From Dipteronia dyeriana (lineage: Eukaryota > Streptophyta > Magnoliopsida > Sapindales > Sapindaceae), in the NCBI GenBank assembly GCA_032871835.1, contig CM065300.1, positions 67,901,192 to 67,965,191 on the forward strand: DNA of 64,000 nt. The letters are read 5' to 3'. A program made the translations under genes and the position numbers. How positions within the stretch are numbered: the first letter of the stretch is position 1; each line of letters begins with the position of its first letter. Below the pieces are notes generated by a model. That model was not told where the DNA came from. It ran no database searches and was given only the letters and a program-made list of their open reading frames with translations. This document shows, one piece after another, positions 12,210 through 23,524 of the stretch.

Positions 12210-12556
12210 TGTTAGCCAAAAATTCACTTTGGGTGAGGAATCTCAGTTAACACCCTCAGGACCACATCCTTGGTATATTACAGTCGGGATAAGTACCTTC
12301 GATACCGGTTTCACATGTAAGATTGGGCGAAAAGTATAAAAAGGGTGACAGTGAATTGAATGACATTATTTTATTCAATAATACAGCGTGTACAATTGCT
12401 TTGAATTACTCTCAGTCTGTCTTTTGTCTCTTACTAACTGGAGGTGATGAATTCCTTCATGTCGATAAGTGGATACAATTATCAATGATGATAGTTAGGC
12501 TTAGTTCTGACTACAGAACTTAAGTGATAACTCTTAAGATTCTAGGAGTCAACTTG
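12210..12556 (-). repeat. Partial 3' LTR of E'
   Basis: It matches the start of the LTR at 42851: both share 'gaatctcagttaacaccctcag'-like and 'aagtgataactcttaagattctaggagtcaa' blocks. It breaks off after the latter, where B begins. The small frames at 11970-12215 and 12157-12339 cross this junction and are not genes of E'. Confidence 0.7.
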
Positions 12557-12560
12557 TCCA

Positions 12561-14973
12561 GAGTGTAATATTGTAATTAACAATCTTTTCATATGAATAA
12601 AGTGATTTCTAGTTTAACAAATCTTATAGAATTTATAGTTTAATTATTATAATTGTCAAAAGTAAATAATCATAAGGTCAAAAGACTATGAGAAAAGAAG
12701 AATTGTTCATACATCAAGATTTGTATGAGGTAGACACAATTCTTTAGTTAGTCTTGAATAATATTCACAACTTAAGAAAGAATGTTGGGTGCCTTTATCT
12801 TGTAAAAGTTGTAGATTCTTTTGCTAGCATTTGAGTGGGATCAAATGTGTTATGATGTGTCTAAAATCATCAAACTGCGGTGTTTTTGACCAAAATAATC
12901 TAATGCACTGGGTGCATTAAATAGGATCAAAAAGAAATACTTTATCTTGAACCGTCAATGGATAAAAGTTTTCATTTGAAGACAATCGGAGAGTCTATCT
13001 CAATCCTGAGATAAATGATAGACTTATGGTTGCAAGTGTTACCATTTGAGCTATCAATGAGTACGATTATATAGCATAGTCTATCCTCGATAGTTTGGTG
13101 GTATTCATTTGTTAATCGATAGAGGACTTCATTTATAGATATGGAAATCATGGCTCCATTTATTGAATGAGAGTAGAATACCATCATATGGATGTTTTGA
13201 GGTATTGGATATGAAATCTTAACATTAAGTTTTCAACAGTGTCTATTGAAACATGGCTTCTGGACAAGTCAAAATATCCAAGTTTAAAATTTGGTCATAT
13301 GAGTAAATATGGTAACTTAAAGAGCTATAGGCGGTCTATAAGCTCTTGGCGATTACTGATATTCTTCACGAGGATACATTTTCTCTAATAAGGTTGTCTA
13401 GGGTATTAATGAGTAACATCAACTTATTATATATTTATTTAAGAGTTAAATTTTAGTTCTTTAGTGGAATGAACTAAAATTAAATAGATCGGACCTAAGT
13501 GAATCATTTGTTGATTGTGATTGAGTTATGTCTATTAGAGCTTAAATTTAGATAGCCCGCCAAGATCCCCATCCACACGAATTTGCATGGATCACTTGAT
13601 ATATTCTACCGGACCAATTTAGGGGTCCATCTAGAATTGTATTAAGGCATGAGAATTTGTTTCTTTTTGTAAGAATAGGTCTAGTTCACATGTGAACTTT
13701 TTATTAAGGTCCAATGGATTTAATAAAATAAGAAAAATAATATATGTCCCTTATATTTGGTATGAGCAGCAAAGGCTATTGTGAATAGCTTAAATATATT
13801 ATTTTTATTTTATTATTTAATTAAATAGAAATTAATTAATTAGTTGATTAATTAATTATATAATTAAAAGTCAAAATCGTTTTCCTAGTAGGAGATGGTC
13901 TCCTAAAACTATACTATTGTTGGTAGTATAGTTAATGTTAAAGACTATATTTGATAAGTAGATAAATAAAAGGAATTATTTTTCTAATCAAATTAGGAAG
14001 TCTTTAATATGGTTACAAATAAACTATTGAGTTGGATTAGGAGTCTTGGTGTAGGAAAGAATTCTTTTAGGAAAATGATTCTTGGTCACAAAGTGAAACT
14101 ACTTAATGGTAGAATTCTTTTTTGAAAAGGATTCATAACCACCAAGTTAATCTATCTAAGGATAGGATTCTTGTCCATCAAGTAATCCTTCTTTGGAAAG
14201 AATAAACTCTCCTAATCTACATCAAAGAGTAAAATTCGGCAAACACATATGGTTATATGAGAAGTTAGATTTCCTTTTAGATAAGGACTCTTAACTACCA
14301 AATAAATCCACCTAAGGAGAGGATTATTGACAACCAAATAAATCCTTCTTAGAAAGCATTTATGATCCTATATATATGTGCTTGGGAATTTCGGTCATGA
14401 CTAAGGCAATTAGAGGTGAATTTTCGGCCAAGCTTATTTTGTTAGAGATAAATTCGGCCATCATAGGAATTTTAAGGGAGAAAAATCTGATTTTACTGTA
14501 GACAAAATTTGATCATCTCTAAGCAATAGTGTGGGAATTCGGCCAAGTAGAGAAAAAAAGGGAACTTTTTTTTTCGATAGTATACTAATACCCTTTACAT
14601 CAAAAGGGTTTTGTGTACAACATCGAATCAAGGTTCACGCGAGTTTTAATCAAATTAATTGATAATTCACAAGTGACCGGACGTTCTTGGATTTTTCTCT
14701 TGGAGAATATTTGTAACTAACAAATAAAAGATTTTTGCTTTGTCTCCATTCTCAGGAATACAATTTAAAGAAAGGGAGCCCACACTCCAAGGTGATTCAC
14801 GTTCGTGATTGGATTGGAAGATCTTGCAGAATAAATTTGGCACTTGTTCAATCGTCACGAGTAAAAGGTACGATACTTTTATACATGTCAATTAATCTAG
14901 GGTTAAGGTTCTCGTTGCATAAAGGGAAAAAAAATTATATATGCAAACCCTAATGAACCCATTTTTCCCTACA
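12561..14973 (+). repeat. 5' LTR of element B
   Basis: 2,413 bp matching 19155-21526, ending in CCCTACA just before the PBS. The LTR start TGTTGGGATTATGCTCGATAGC seen in the right copy is absent here; E' LTR sequence plus a few filler bases replaces it. The 71-codon minus-strand frame at 12972-13187 is repeated in every LTR of this family and is not a gene. Confidence 0.85.
14369..14376 (+). promoter_or_regulatory. Putative TATA box in the 5' LTR of B
   Basis: 'cctatatatatgtgc' lies about 600 bases before the LTR end. The same context recurs near 20965 in the right LTR. Assignment is by motif. Confidence 0.35.
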
Positions 14974-14975
14974 AT

Positions 14976-14987
14976 TGGTATCAGAGC
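14976..14987 (+). promoter_or_regulatory. Primer-binding site of B
   Basis: tggtatcagagc, the classic plant copia site complementary to the 3' end of initiator-Met tRNA, two bases after the LTR end. Confidence 0.85.
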
Positions 14988-15432
14988 CTGGTTGTACCCT
15001 TTATTAATTGATGTATGTGTTCGTGAATCCTTTTCTTTTTATTGTATATATACATGTTTTAGAAAGAGATGACAGTCTAGGTATTTGCATATATATTTAC
15101 ATTGGAATGTATGGATATATATATGTTTTATATGTGGTTTGTTATTGCTCAATTTTGGTCCTAGAATTTCAATGTAATTTTGTTTTGGGATTGTAACAAG
15201 AAGGGTGGTCTATCATTGCCATAATTTCCTTCTTGGTAGTTGCTAAGTTTTTTTTTATTTTGTTGTTGTAATAAAAAAAAACTGCAGTATTTTATTATGT
15301 AAATTCTTCTGTAATACATTCAAGTTTCGAAGACTCAAAGGTTTGAAGAATTAGGAGCAACAGGAACAAGTTTGGGACCGTCCGAGCCGTAACAACAAAC
15401 GTGCATGCGAAGAGCGCGCAGCCACGTTTGTT

Positions 15433-15717
15433 GTGGCATGGGCTGTGCACGGCAGCCCTTTTGGTAGCTGTGGGCTGCGCATGGCAGCCTTTTATGGATT
15501 TGTGGCATGCTCACGCCCATGGGTAAGGGCGAGGGGTGTGCATACCCATGGGAGGTTGCCGATGGAGTCCGAACGACGAAGGTCGCGTGAAGACTTGTTC
15601 GCCAAGAAAGAAGTTCTTGTATTCCAAGATATATGTAATTTACTTGCTTTTCTAGGATGGACCAAAATTGTAGCTATTTATATTTTTGTAAATATTGCAA
15701 TGTTTGTCATTGTTTGA
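15433..15717 (+). CDS. Small GC-rich leader ORF of B (doubtful)
   Basis: A 94-codon frame in the leader between PBS and gag. Its middle is matched in phase by the leader frame of D (39853-39605, minus strand): both contain GLRMA, a Tyr-Gly dipeptide, RPWV, HGR, then ES-R-RSREDLFAKK. It is markedly more GC-rich than the surrounding sequence. No domain is recognised. Conservation could be purely of nucleotides, as in a structured leader, because B and D are close relatives. Called as a possible ORF only. Confidence 0.25.
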   Translation: MAWAVHGSPFGSCGLRMAAFYGFVACSRPWVRARGVHTHGRLPMESERRRSREDLFAKKEVLVFQDICNLLAFLGWTKIVAIYIFVNIAMFVIV

Positions 15718-15889
15718 AAACATGTCATATAGAATGAGAGTGCCACTCGTATATATCTTTTGGTATGAACATGCATTGAATGGTTTAAGTATCTAAATTG
15801 GCATCTAGATAACTTGGTAAATCATTCTTTGGAATTCGATCACACACCTTAAACAATTGAGTGGGAGAAGGTGTTATGGAAAAATTAGG

Positions 15890-16135
15890 TGGGACCTAGT
15901 CCAACTTGTAAATGGTGCAAGATGTTCAAAGCGTGAAAAAAATCCTTACGAAAGGCAAGGGTCAAGAGATTCATATGCTTGGTAAGTTGCTACTGTTAAA
16001 GACCCGTAAGAAGGTCAAGAGACAACAGAAGAAAAAGCAACTTGAGCTTTCTTAGAAGGAGACCAAGAAAGTAACGAAGATCAAAGGAAAGGGTTTCTTT
16101 TGTGGTGAAAAGGGTCAAAGGAATATAATGAATAA
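15890..16135 (+). pseudogene. B gag remnant with internal deletion
   Basis: Compared with D, B lacks roughly 700 bp: nearly all of the gag capsid region. The 'gggacctagtccaacttgtaaatggtgc' leader block joins directly to 'aagatgttcaaagcg' near 15920, a join at a shared 'tgc'. Remaining is the C-terminal gag part with a degenerate zinc knuckle at about 16090, in which only FFC-GEKG of the C-x2-C pattern survives; the first Cys is Gly and the His and last Cys are lost. No functional Gag can come from this copy. Confidence 0.65.
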
Positions 16136-19100
16136 GAATGAATTCAACTTGCATTTTGGCAATGGAGCATTGGTATCTACTAGTGTAGTGGGAGATATTA
16201 GAATCAATTTTGATTCTTATAGGCACTTAGTTTTAATAAACGTTTATTATGTACCACATGTCAAGAGGAATTTATTTTTGGTCTCTTGTCTAAATAAATT
16301 TTGATATTCGGTTACTTTTAATAAAGATTTTATTATTAGTAAGAATGACAAAATTATTTAAAAAGGTACATTGGAAATCGGTTTATTCTATTTGCATGGA
16401 AATATCTCTCACTTGTTAGACACGGAATCAACAGAACCTTTTCATAAAAGAGTAAAATTATCAAAAGATGAAGCCTACCTATGGCATTTGCGCTTAGGTC
16501 ATATCAACCTTAATAGGATTAAAAGATTGGTATGTGACGAACCTCTAAGTGACTTAAAGGTTGATGATCTACCAACTTGTGAATCTTGTTTAGAAGTTAA
16601 AATGACCAAAACTTCGTTTATGATCAAAGGCGCATGAGCCATTGAATGTTTAGGATTAATACACACATCAGTGTGTGGACCTATAAGCATTCAAGCTAGA
16701 GGTGGATATGAGTACTTCATCACTTTCACGGATGATCACTCAAGATTTGGCTATGTGTATCTCATGAGACATAAGTCGGATGCTTTTGATATGTTCAAAG
16801 CATTTAAAGCTGAAGTAGAAAATCAGCTTGAGAAATTCATAAAAATCTTGAGGTTCGATCATGGTAGAGAATATCTATTTGGTGAGTTTCAGCAATATCT
16901 TATTGATAATGGAATAATTTCTCAGTTTTCTGCACCAGGCACACCTCAACAAAATGGGGTGGCAGAAAGGAGAAATAGAACTCTTTTGGATATGGTTAGG
17001 TCTATGTTAAGTTATTCAACGCTCCCTAGTTCTTTTTAGGGATATGCTTTACAAACTGCCATGTATATTCTAAACGATGTACCATCTAAGTCGGTTCCTA
17101 AAACACCGCATGAGTTATGGACTGGGTGAATGCCTAGTTTACAACACTTAAAGATATTTGGATGTCATGCACACATGTTAAAAGGAAAGAGAGATAAGAT
17201 GGACTCCCGTTCAGAAACATTCATATTTGTAGGGTATCCAAAAGGAACAAAAGGATATTATTTTTATAGTCATTCAGATCTTAAAATATTTGTTTCAACA
17301 AATGCCAAATTTCTAGAAGAGGACTTTATGAATAATTTTGTGCCTAAAAGTAGAATTGTCCTGATTGAGCTTTTAGGAGATACAATTCCACAAGAGGTTT
17401 CATAACCAAGCCCAATTGTAAGTTCCGTACCAATACAAGATCAAAAATCTACCATACCTCATCGTAGTCGGAGGGTTGTTAGACAACCTGAGAAATACAT
17501 AGGTATAGGAGAATCTGTAGAGAATCTTTCGGACGACGATGATCTCTATACGTACAAGGAAGCAATGGAAGATGTTGATTGTCGCCATTGGCAAAAGGCA
17601 ATGCAATCCAAAATTGAATCTATGTTCAAAAACAAAGTCCGGTCTCTTGTAGACTTGCCTAAAGGGATAAAACCCACCGGGTGCAAGTGGGTATACAAGA
17701 GGAAAAGATGAATGGATGGTAAGGTGGAAACCTTTAAAGCTAGATTTGTAGCTAAAGGTTATACACAGAAAAAAGGTATCGATTATGAAGAAACCTTCTC
17801 TCTTGTGGCCATGCTTAAATCCATTAGGATACTCTTATCCATTGCGACATCTTTAAACTTAGAGATTTGGCAAATGGACGTCAAGACAACTTTCCTTAAT
17901 GGAAGTCTTAATGAAAATATCTATATGAAGCAACCAGAAGGATTCATTGAAAAGGGCCTAGAGGAAAGGGTATGCAAGTTTTAAAGATCCATATATGGAT
18001 TGAAGCAAGCATCCAGATCCTGGAACATAAGGTTCGATCAAGCTGTAAAAGGTTTTGGATTTGTTCAAAACCTTGATGAATCTTGTGTATACAAAAGGAT
18101 TAAAGGCGACAAGTTGGTTTTCCTAGTTCTTTAGGTTGCTGATATACTACTCATCGGAAATGATGTACGTGTATTGACATCAATAAAAGAATGGTTTGCA
18201 AAACAATTTGATATAAAGGACTTAGGAGAAGCAAGTTATATTCTTGGTATCCATGTTATTAGGGATAGAAAGAATATGATGATTGCATTATCCCAAGCTT
18301 TACACATAGATAAAATATTGTCTAGGTTTTCCGTGCAAGATTCCAAGAAAGGTATGTTACTTTTCAGACAAGGAATCAAACTTTCTAAAGAACAAGTTCC
18401 TAAGAATGAGCATGAATAGCAATTCATGAGAAGGACTCCATATGCTTAAGCAGTAGGAAGTCTAATGTATGCAATGCTCTGTACTAGACAAGATATTTGT
18501 TTTGTTGTAGGCATAGTTAGCAGGTTTCAATCGAAACCTGGTCCTGATCACCGGACGGCAGTCAAGCATATTTTCAAGCATCTTAGGAGAACAAGAGATT
18601 ATATGCTTGTATACTCTATGGGGGATTTAATTCCTGATGAATATAGATTCTGATTTTCAGTCAGATTCTGACTCCAGGAGATCAACATCATGATATGTGT
18701 TTACTATTGGAGGAGGGGAAGTTATATGGAGGAGTATCAAGCAATCTTGTATTGCAGATTCCACCATGGAAGCCGAGTATGTTGCCGCATGCTAGGTTGC
18801 TAAAGAGGCTGTCTGGCTCCGTCAATTCCTGATTGACTTGGAAGTGGTTCCTGATGCGAATAAGCAGATCACTATCTATTGTGACAATTATGGAGCAGTG
18901 GCTAATTCGAGAGAACCAAGAAGTCATAAGAGAGGGAAACACATTGAAAGAAAGTATCATCATCTAAGGGAAATTGTGAATAGGGGTGACGTGATGATTA
19001 CCAAAATCACGTCAGCGGAAAATCTAGCGGATCCCTTGACAAAGGCTCTTCCTCAAATAAGTTTTGATGGGCATCTAGAGAACATGAGGATGAGAGATAT

Positions 19101-19170
19101 GACACATTTGCTATATAACAAGTGGGAGATTGTTGGGATTATGCTCGATAGCAGGAGTGTAATATTGTAA
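16136..19170 (+). pseudogene. B pol: protease remnant, integrase, reverse transcriptase, RNase H
   Basis: Pol would make and integrate the cDNA. One frame holds from 16371 to 18653 with about ten nonsense codons, then shifts by one for the RNase H part (18838-19170). In order: the region after protease and the GAG-pre-integrase HLRLGH and CESC zinc residues (16480-16600). Integrase core follows (about 16640-17040) with FDHGREY and NGVAERRNRT, but the first catalytic Asp is Ser in HTSVCGP. Then come KTPHELW and GYPKGTKGY (17100-17260), and reverse transcriptase (17680-18230) with KARFVAKGYTQ and QMDVKTTFLNG. The YxDD box reads stop-Val-Ala-Asp at about 18133. RNase H (18740-19060) retains STMEAEY and the YCDN motif. 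Catalysis is lost in both integrase and reverse transcriptase. The last frame reads about 40 bases into the 3' LTR. Confidence 0.9.
19120..19130 (+). promoter_or_regulatory. Polypurine tract of B
   Basis: 'aagtgggagat' directly precedes the LTR start TGTTGGG. D has the same tract on the minus strand at 35333-35343. Confidence 0.8.
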
Positions 19171-21526
19171 TTAACAATCTTTTCATATGAATAAAGTTAT
19201 TTCTAGTTTAACAAATCTTATAGCATTTAGAGTTTAATTATTATAATTGTCAAAAGTAAATAATCATAAGGTCAAAAGACTATGAGAAAAGAAGAATTGT
19301 TCATACATCTAGATATGTATGAGGTAGACACAATTCTTTAGTTAGTCTTGAATAATATTCACAACTTAAGATAGAAGGTTGGGCGCCTTTATCATGTCAA
19401 AGTTGTAGATTCTTTTGCTAGCATTTGAGTGGGATCGAATGTGTTATGATGAGTCTAAAATCATCAAAGTGTGGTGTCTTTGGGCAAAAGAATCTAGTGC
19501 ACTGGGTGCATTGAATAGGATAAAAAAGAAATACATTATCTAGAACCGTCAATGGATAAAAGTTTTCATTTGAAGATAATCGGATAATCTATCTCAATCC
19601 TGAGATAAATGATGGACTTATGGTTGCAAGTGTTACCATTTGAGCTATCAATGAGTACGATTATATTGCATAGACTATCCTCGATAGTTTGGTGGTATTC
19701 ATTTGTTAATCGATAGAGGATTTCATTTATAGATATGGAAATCGTGGCTCCATTTATTGAAAGAGAGTAAAATACCATCATATGGATGTTTTGAGGTATT
19801 AGATATTAAATCTTAACGTTAAGTTTTCAATAGTGTCTATTGAAACATGGCTTCTGGACAAGTCAAAATATCTGAGTTCAAAATGTGGTCATATGAGTAA
19901 ATATGGTAACTTGGAGAGCTATAGGCTATCTATGAGTTCTTGACGGTTACTGGTATTCTTTACGAGGATACACTTTCTCCAATAAGGTTGTCTATGGTAT
20001 GAATGACTAACATCAACTTATTCTATCTTTTTTTTAGAGTTCAATTTTAGTTCTTTAGTGGAATGAACCAAAATTAAATAGATCGGATCTAAGTGAATCA
20101 TTTGGTTATTGTGATTGGGTTGTGTCTATTGGAGCTTAAATTCAGATAGCCCGTCAAGATCCCCAATCCACACGAATTCACATGGATCACTTGATATATT
20201 CTACCGGACCAATTTAGGGGTCCATCTAGAATTGTATTAAGGCATGTTAACTTGTTTCTTTTTATAAGAATAGGTCTAGTTCACATGTGGACTTTTTATT
20301 AAGGTCCAATGGATTTAATAAAATAAGAAAAATAATACATGGCCCTTATATTTGGTATGGGTCGCAAAGGCTATTGTGAATAGTTTAAATATATTAGTTT
20401 TATTTTATTATTTAATTAAATAGAAATTAATTATTTAGTTGATTACTTAATTATTTAATTAAAAGTCACAATCTTTTTCCTAGTATGAGATGGCCTTCTT
20501 AAACTATACTATTGTTGGTAGTATAGTTAATGTTAATGACTATATTTGATAAGTAGATAAATAAAAGAAATTATTTATCTAATTAAATTAGGAAGTCTTT
20601 AATATGGTTCCAAATACAATATTGAATTGGATTAGGAGTCTTGGTGTAGGAAAGAATTCTTTTTGGAAAAGGATTCTTGGTCACCAAGTAAAACTACTTA
20701 GTGGTAGAATTCTTTTTTAAAAAAGATTCATAACCACCAAGTTAATCTACCTAAGGATAGGATTCTTGTCCATCAAGTAATCCTTCTTTGGAAAGAATAA
20801 ACTCTCCTAATCTACATCAATGAGTAAAATTCGGCAAACACATATGGTTATAGGAGAAGTTAGATTTCCTTTGAGATAAGGACTCTTAACTACCAAATAA
20901 ATCCACCTAAAGAAAGGATTCTTGACAACCAAGTAAATCCTTCTTAGGAAAGGATTTATGATTCTATATATATGTGCATGGGAATTTCGGTCATGACTAA
21001 GGCAATTAGAGGTGAATTTTCGGCCAAGCTTATTTTCTAAGAGATAAATTTTGCCATCATAGGAATTTTGAGGGAGAAAAATCTGATTTTACTGTAGACA
21101 AAATTCGATCATCTCTAAGCAATAGTGTGGGAATTCGGCCAAGTAGAGAAAAAAAGGGAACGTTTTTGTTTTCGATATACTAATACCCTTTACATCAAAA
21201 GGGTTTTGTGTACAACATCAAATCAAGGTTCGCTCGATTTTCAATCAAATTGATTGATAATTCACAAGTGACAGGACATTCTTGGATTTTTCTCTTGGAG
21301 AATATTTGTAACTAACAAAGAAAAGATTTTTTCTTTATCTCCATTCTCAGGAATATAATTTAAAGAAAGGGAGCCCACACTCCAAGGTTATTCACGTTCG
21401 TGATTGGATTGGAAGATCTTGTGGAATAAATTCGACCCTTGTTCAATCGTCACGAGTAAAAGGTACGATACTTTTATATATGTAAATTAATCTAGGGTTA
21501 AGGTTCTCTTTGCGTAAAGGGAAAAA
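19131..21526 (+). repeat. 3' LTR of element B, 3' end missing
   Basis: Begins TGTTGGGATTATG and follows the left LTR closely to 'gcgtaaagggaaaaa'. The last 50 or so bases of the LTR are replaced by an inverted LTR end. Confidence 0.85.
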
Positions 21527-21879
21527 ATGGGTTCAAAACGCAATGAAAGCGTGAGAAAATTAGAAATTTAGGGTTTGCATATAAATAAAAATTTTCCCTT
21601 TAAGCAACGAGAACCTTAACCCTAGATTAATTGACGTATATAAAAGTATCGTACCTTTTTTTCATGACGATTGAAGAAGCACCGAATTGAATCCGTAAGA
21701 TCTTCCAATCCAATCACGAAAGTGAATCACCTAGGAGTGTGGGCTCCCTTTCTTTAAATTGTATACCTGAAGATGGAGACAAAACAAAATCTTTTCTTTG
21801 TTAGTTACAAATATCCTCCAAGAGAAAAATCTAGAACGTCCAGACACTTATGAATTATCAATCAATTTAATTGAAACTC
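21527..21879 (-). repeat. Inverted LTR fragment of the B/D family
   Basis: The reverse complement matches the last ~350 bases of the B/D LTR: 'ccctagattaattgacg', the GTACC region, and 'caatccaatcacgaa' as in 33220-33320 and 40430-40490. With the adjoining B LTR it makes an inverted repeat with arms at about 21232-21526 and 21593-21879 around a 66-base centre. It overlaps F2 by four bases (actc). Confidence 0.75.
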
Positions 21880-22128
21880 ATACTATTGATTTCAAGTTCT
21901 AAGTCAAAAGATACTACACTTTCAACTCATGTTTCATACATTGTCTTCGTCTTCATATATTGAGTAGAATTATTATTTTCTGGGATGAGTATCTTATATG
22001 TCCATGTCTGTGTGAGAGTTATGGTTTGTAATCCGCAAACGGATTCAAATTCTGAGTTCGGAGGCCGGAGTACGGTCAAAGAACGCAAAGGAGGGTCGAA
22101 GGAGAAAGAAGCAAGCATTGTCATCTTT

Positions 22129-22218
22129 CCCGAGATGGAGCGTGGGCATCTCGGGGCAGCAAGCGCCATCTCGGGGCAGAAGGCTTGCAGCCCCGAGATG
22201 CCCACGTGCCATCTCAGG
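22129..22218. repeat. GC-rich palindromic box in the F2 5' LTR
   Basis: A perfect 17-bp inverted repeat, CGTGGGCATCTCGGGGC at 22141-22157 against its complement at 22190-22206. Outside it is a further GAGATGG/CCATCTC pair (22132-22138 and 22209-22215). It lies about 70-150 bp upstream of the TATA box. Related boxes occur in all other F LTRs (about 30047-30072, 50923-50998, 63493-63565). Confidence 0.75.
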
Positions 22219-22283
22219 AAGCAAGCTTGCTTGGCTTCATTTTTCCCCTCTAGGTCATTTCACATGTCCAAGTTTCCCACTTC

Positions 22284-22294
22284 TTTATAAACTC
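22284..22294 (+). promoter_or_regulatory. Putative TATA box of the F2 5' LTR
   Basis: 'tttataaactc', followed by pyrimidine-rich 'tttccctc' and 'catttcattctaagaag'. The same order occurs at 30136 and, as tttatattt, at 51050 (F3) and at 63431-63440 on the minus strand (F4). Confidence 0.5.
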
Positions 22295-23229
22295 TTTCCC
22301 TCTTACATTTCATTCTAAGAAGAAATTCAAATCAAGTGTGCAGAAATTTTCTTTCTAAATTTTCTCACCTTCCAACACCATAACTTCTTTATTTGAACTC
22401 CGATTTGAGTGATTCGAAGTTAAGAGTGTTCAAATATTCATCCTCCATCTTTTCTCTGAAGGTTTGGGTTAGTTTTGCTGCTGGTTTTGGTGTCTAATCA
22501 TACAAAAATGGGACTGCACCTAAATCAACTAAGGTATTGATTTTCTCTCAAAGTTTTCTTTAAAAACTTGGTCAATTGCCTTGGGTTTTCTTCTTCTAAA
22601 TATATTTGTACATTGTGAGTGTTTTGATTTGTGTTTTGAACACTTTCAAAGCTAGGTTGAATTTCAATTGAAATCATACATGTCGAGTTAGGTTTTGATT
22701 TTGCCTACGTTATCACATGTTTGGGATTGTATTGTGCTAGCTTTGATTCTAGGACTATTGTGTGATCTTTGATTGTTTGATTTTGAGAAAAATAGTTCCT
22801 CACATGTATTAGGCTCTCTTGGCCGAAATTCTCACATAATACATGTGCTTATGTTCTTTTGAGCTATTCATGTGATTTGTTGAATCTATGATTAGGAGTA
22901 TGCTCTAGAACTTTTGCTTAAATCTATTTGACATTGTCATATGATTTTAGCATGTTTTTGGTTTGTGTGATTTAAACTTGATCTTGTGATTTACTGACAT
23001 ATCTTGTGATTCAAGTTTAGATCTATGCATGTATCAAAGTTGTGATTAATATTGAACATATCTTAAATGATCTAGATTGTTTATACATGCATGATTAACT
23101 AGACTATATGTGATTTGTGCATTCATGCTCATGTAACGTATTTTCCATAGGATGTGGTTATCATAGCATTCTATGTTGTGTGCTTGTTTGCGTTTTACAT
23201 TCATGATCACCTAGATGCCTTGTGAGAAG

Positions 23230-23524
23230 GAAGTCTTGACAATAGGTGTGAGACCTATGGTGTTGAGCAAGAAGTCTTGGCAAGCGGTGTGAAGCCTTGG
23301 ATTGTTAAGCAAGGAAGTCTTGGCTAGAGGTGTGAAGCCTTGGATAGTCGAGCAAGAAGTCTTGCCTAGAGTTGGGTGAACTCGGATAGGTGAGCAAGGA
23401 AGTCTTGACTAGAGTCGGGAAGACTCGAATAGTTGAGCAAGAAGTCTTGCCTTGGGTCGTGAGGATCCGGATAAGGTGAGCAAGGAAGTCTTGACAAGAG
23501 GTGTGAATCCTCGGATTGTTGAGC
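23230..23524 (+). repeat. 42-bp minisatellite, 7 units, F2 5' LTR
   Basis: Units begin 'gaagtcttg' and end 'gagcaag' or 'gagcaa'. Between them lies a short inverted repeat with a purine-rich 5-base loop, for example gagtc-gggaa-gactc or ataggt-gtgag-acctat. Seven units give 295 bp. Confidence 0.9.

Larger units (their letters stand above)
12561..21526 (+). mobile_element. Element B: Ty1/copia retrotransposon with full pol order
   Basis: Two direct LTRs of about 2.4 kb flank a Met-type PBS, a leader, a gag remnant and a pol with integrase, reverse transcriptase and RNase H in copia order, and a polypurine tract. The first 24 bases of the left LTR are missing, and the right LTR stops at 21526 in a tail-to-tail junction. 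Pol resembles the plant copia group often annotated as 'gag/pol' with KTPHELW and GYPKGTKGY motifs. A Tork-type lineage is my best guess but unproven. The element is inactive. Confidence 0.85.

Noticed and set aside
12972..13187. Conserved 71-codon minus-strand frame in B/D/H LTRs (also 19566-19781, 41899-42084, 58899-59144)
   Set aside because: It lies in LTR sequence shared by descent, has no domain, and differs between copies as plain nucleotide drift would.
21927..22318. Overlapping frames on both strands in the F LTR (also 50670-51079 and 63405-63732)
   Set aside because: They follow the GC-rich palindromic box, where stops are rare by composition. Frames are not kept between LTRs.
23230..23524. 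CRISPR-like array
   Set aside because: Regular 42-bp units might suggest it, but units have no constant repeat and unique spacer, and the context is a plant LTR.
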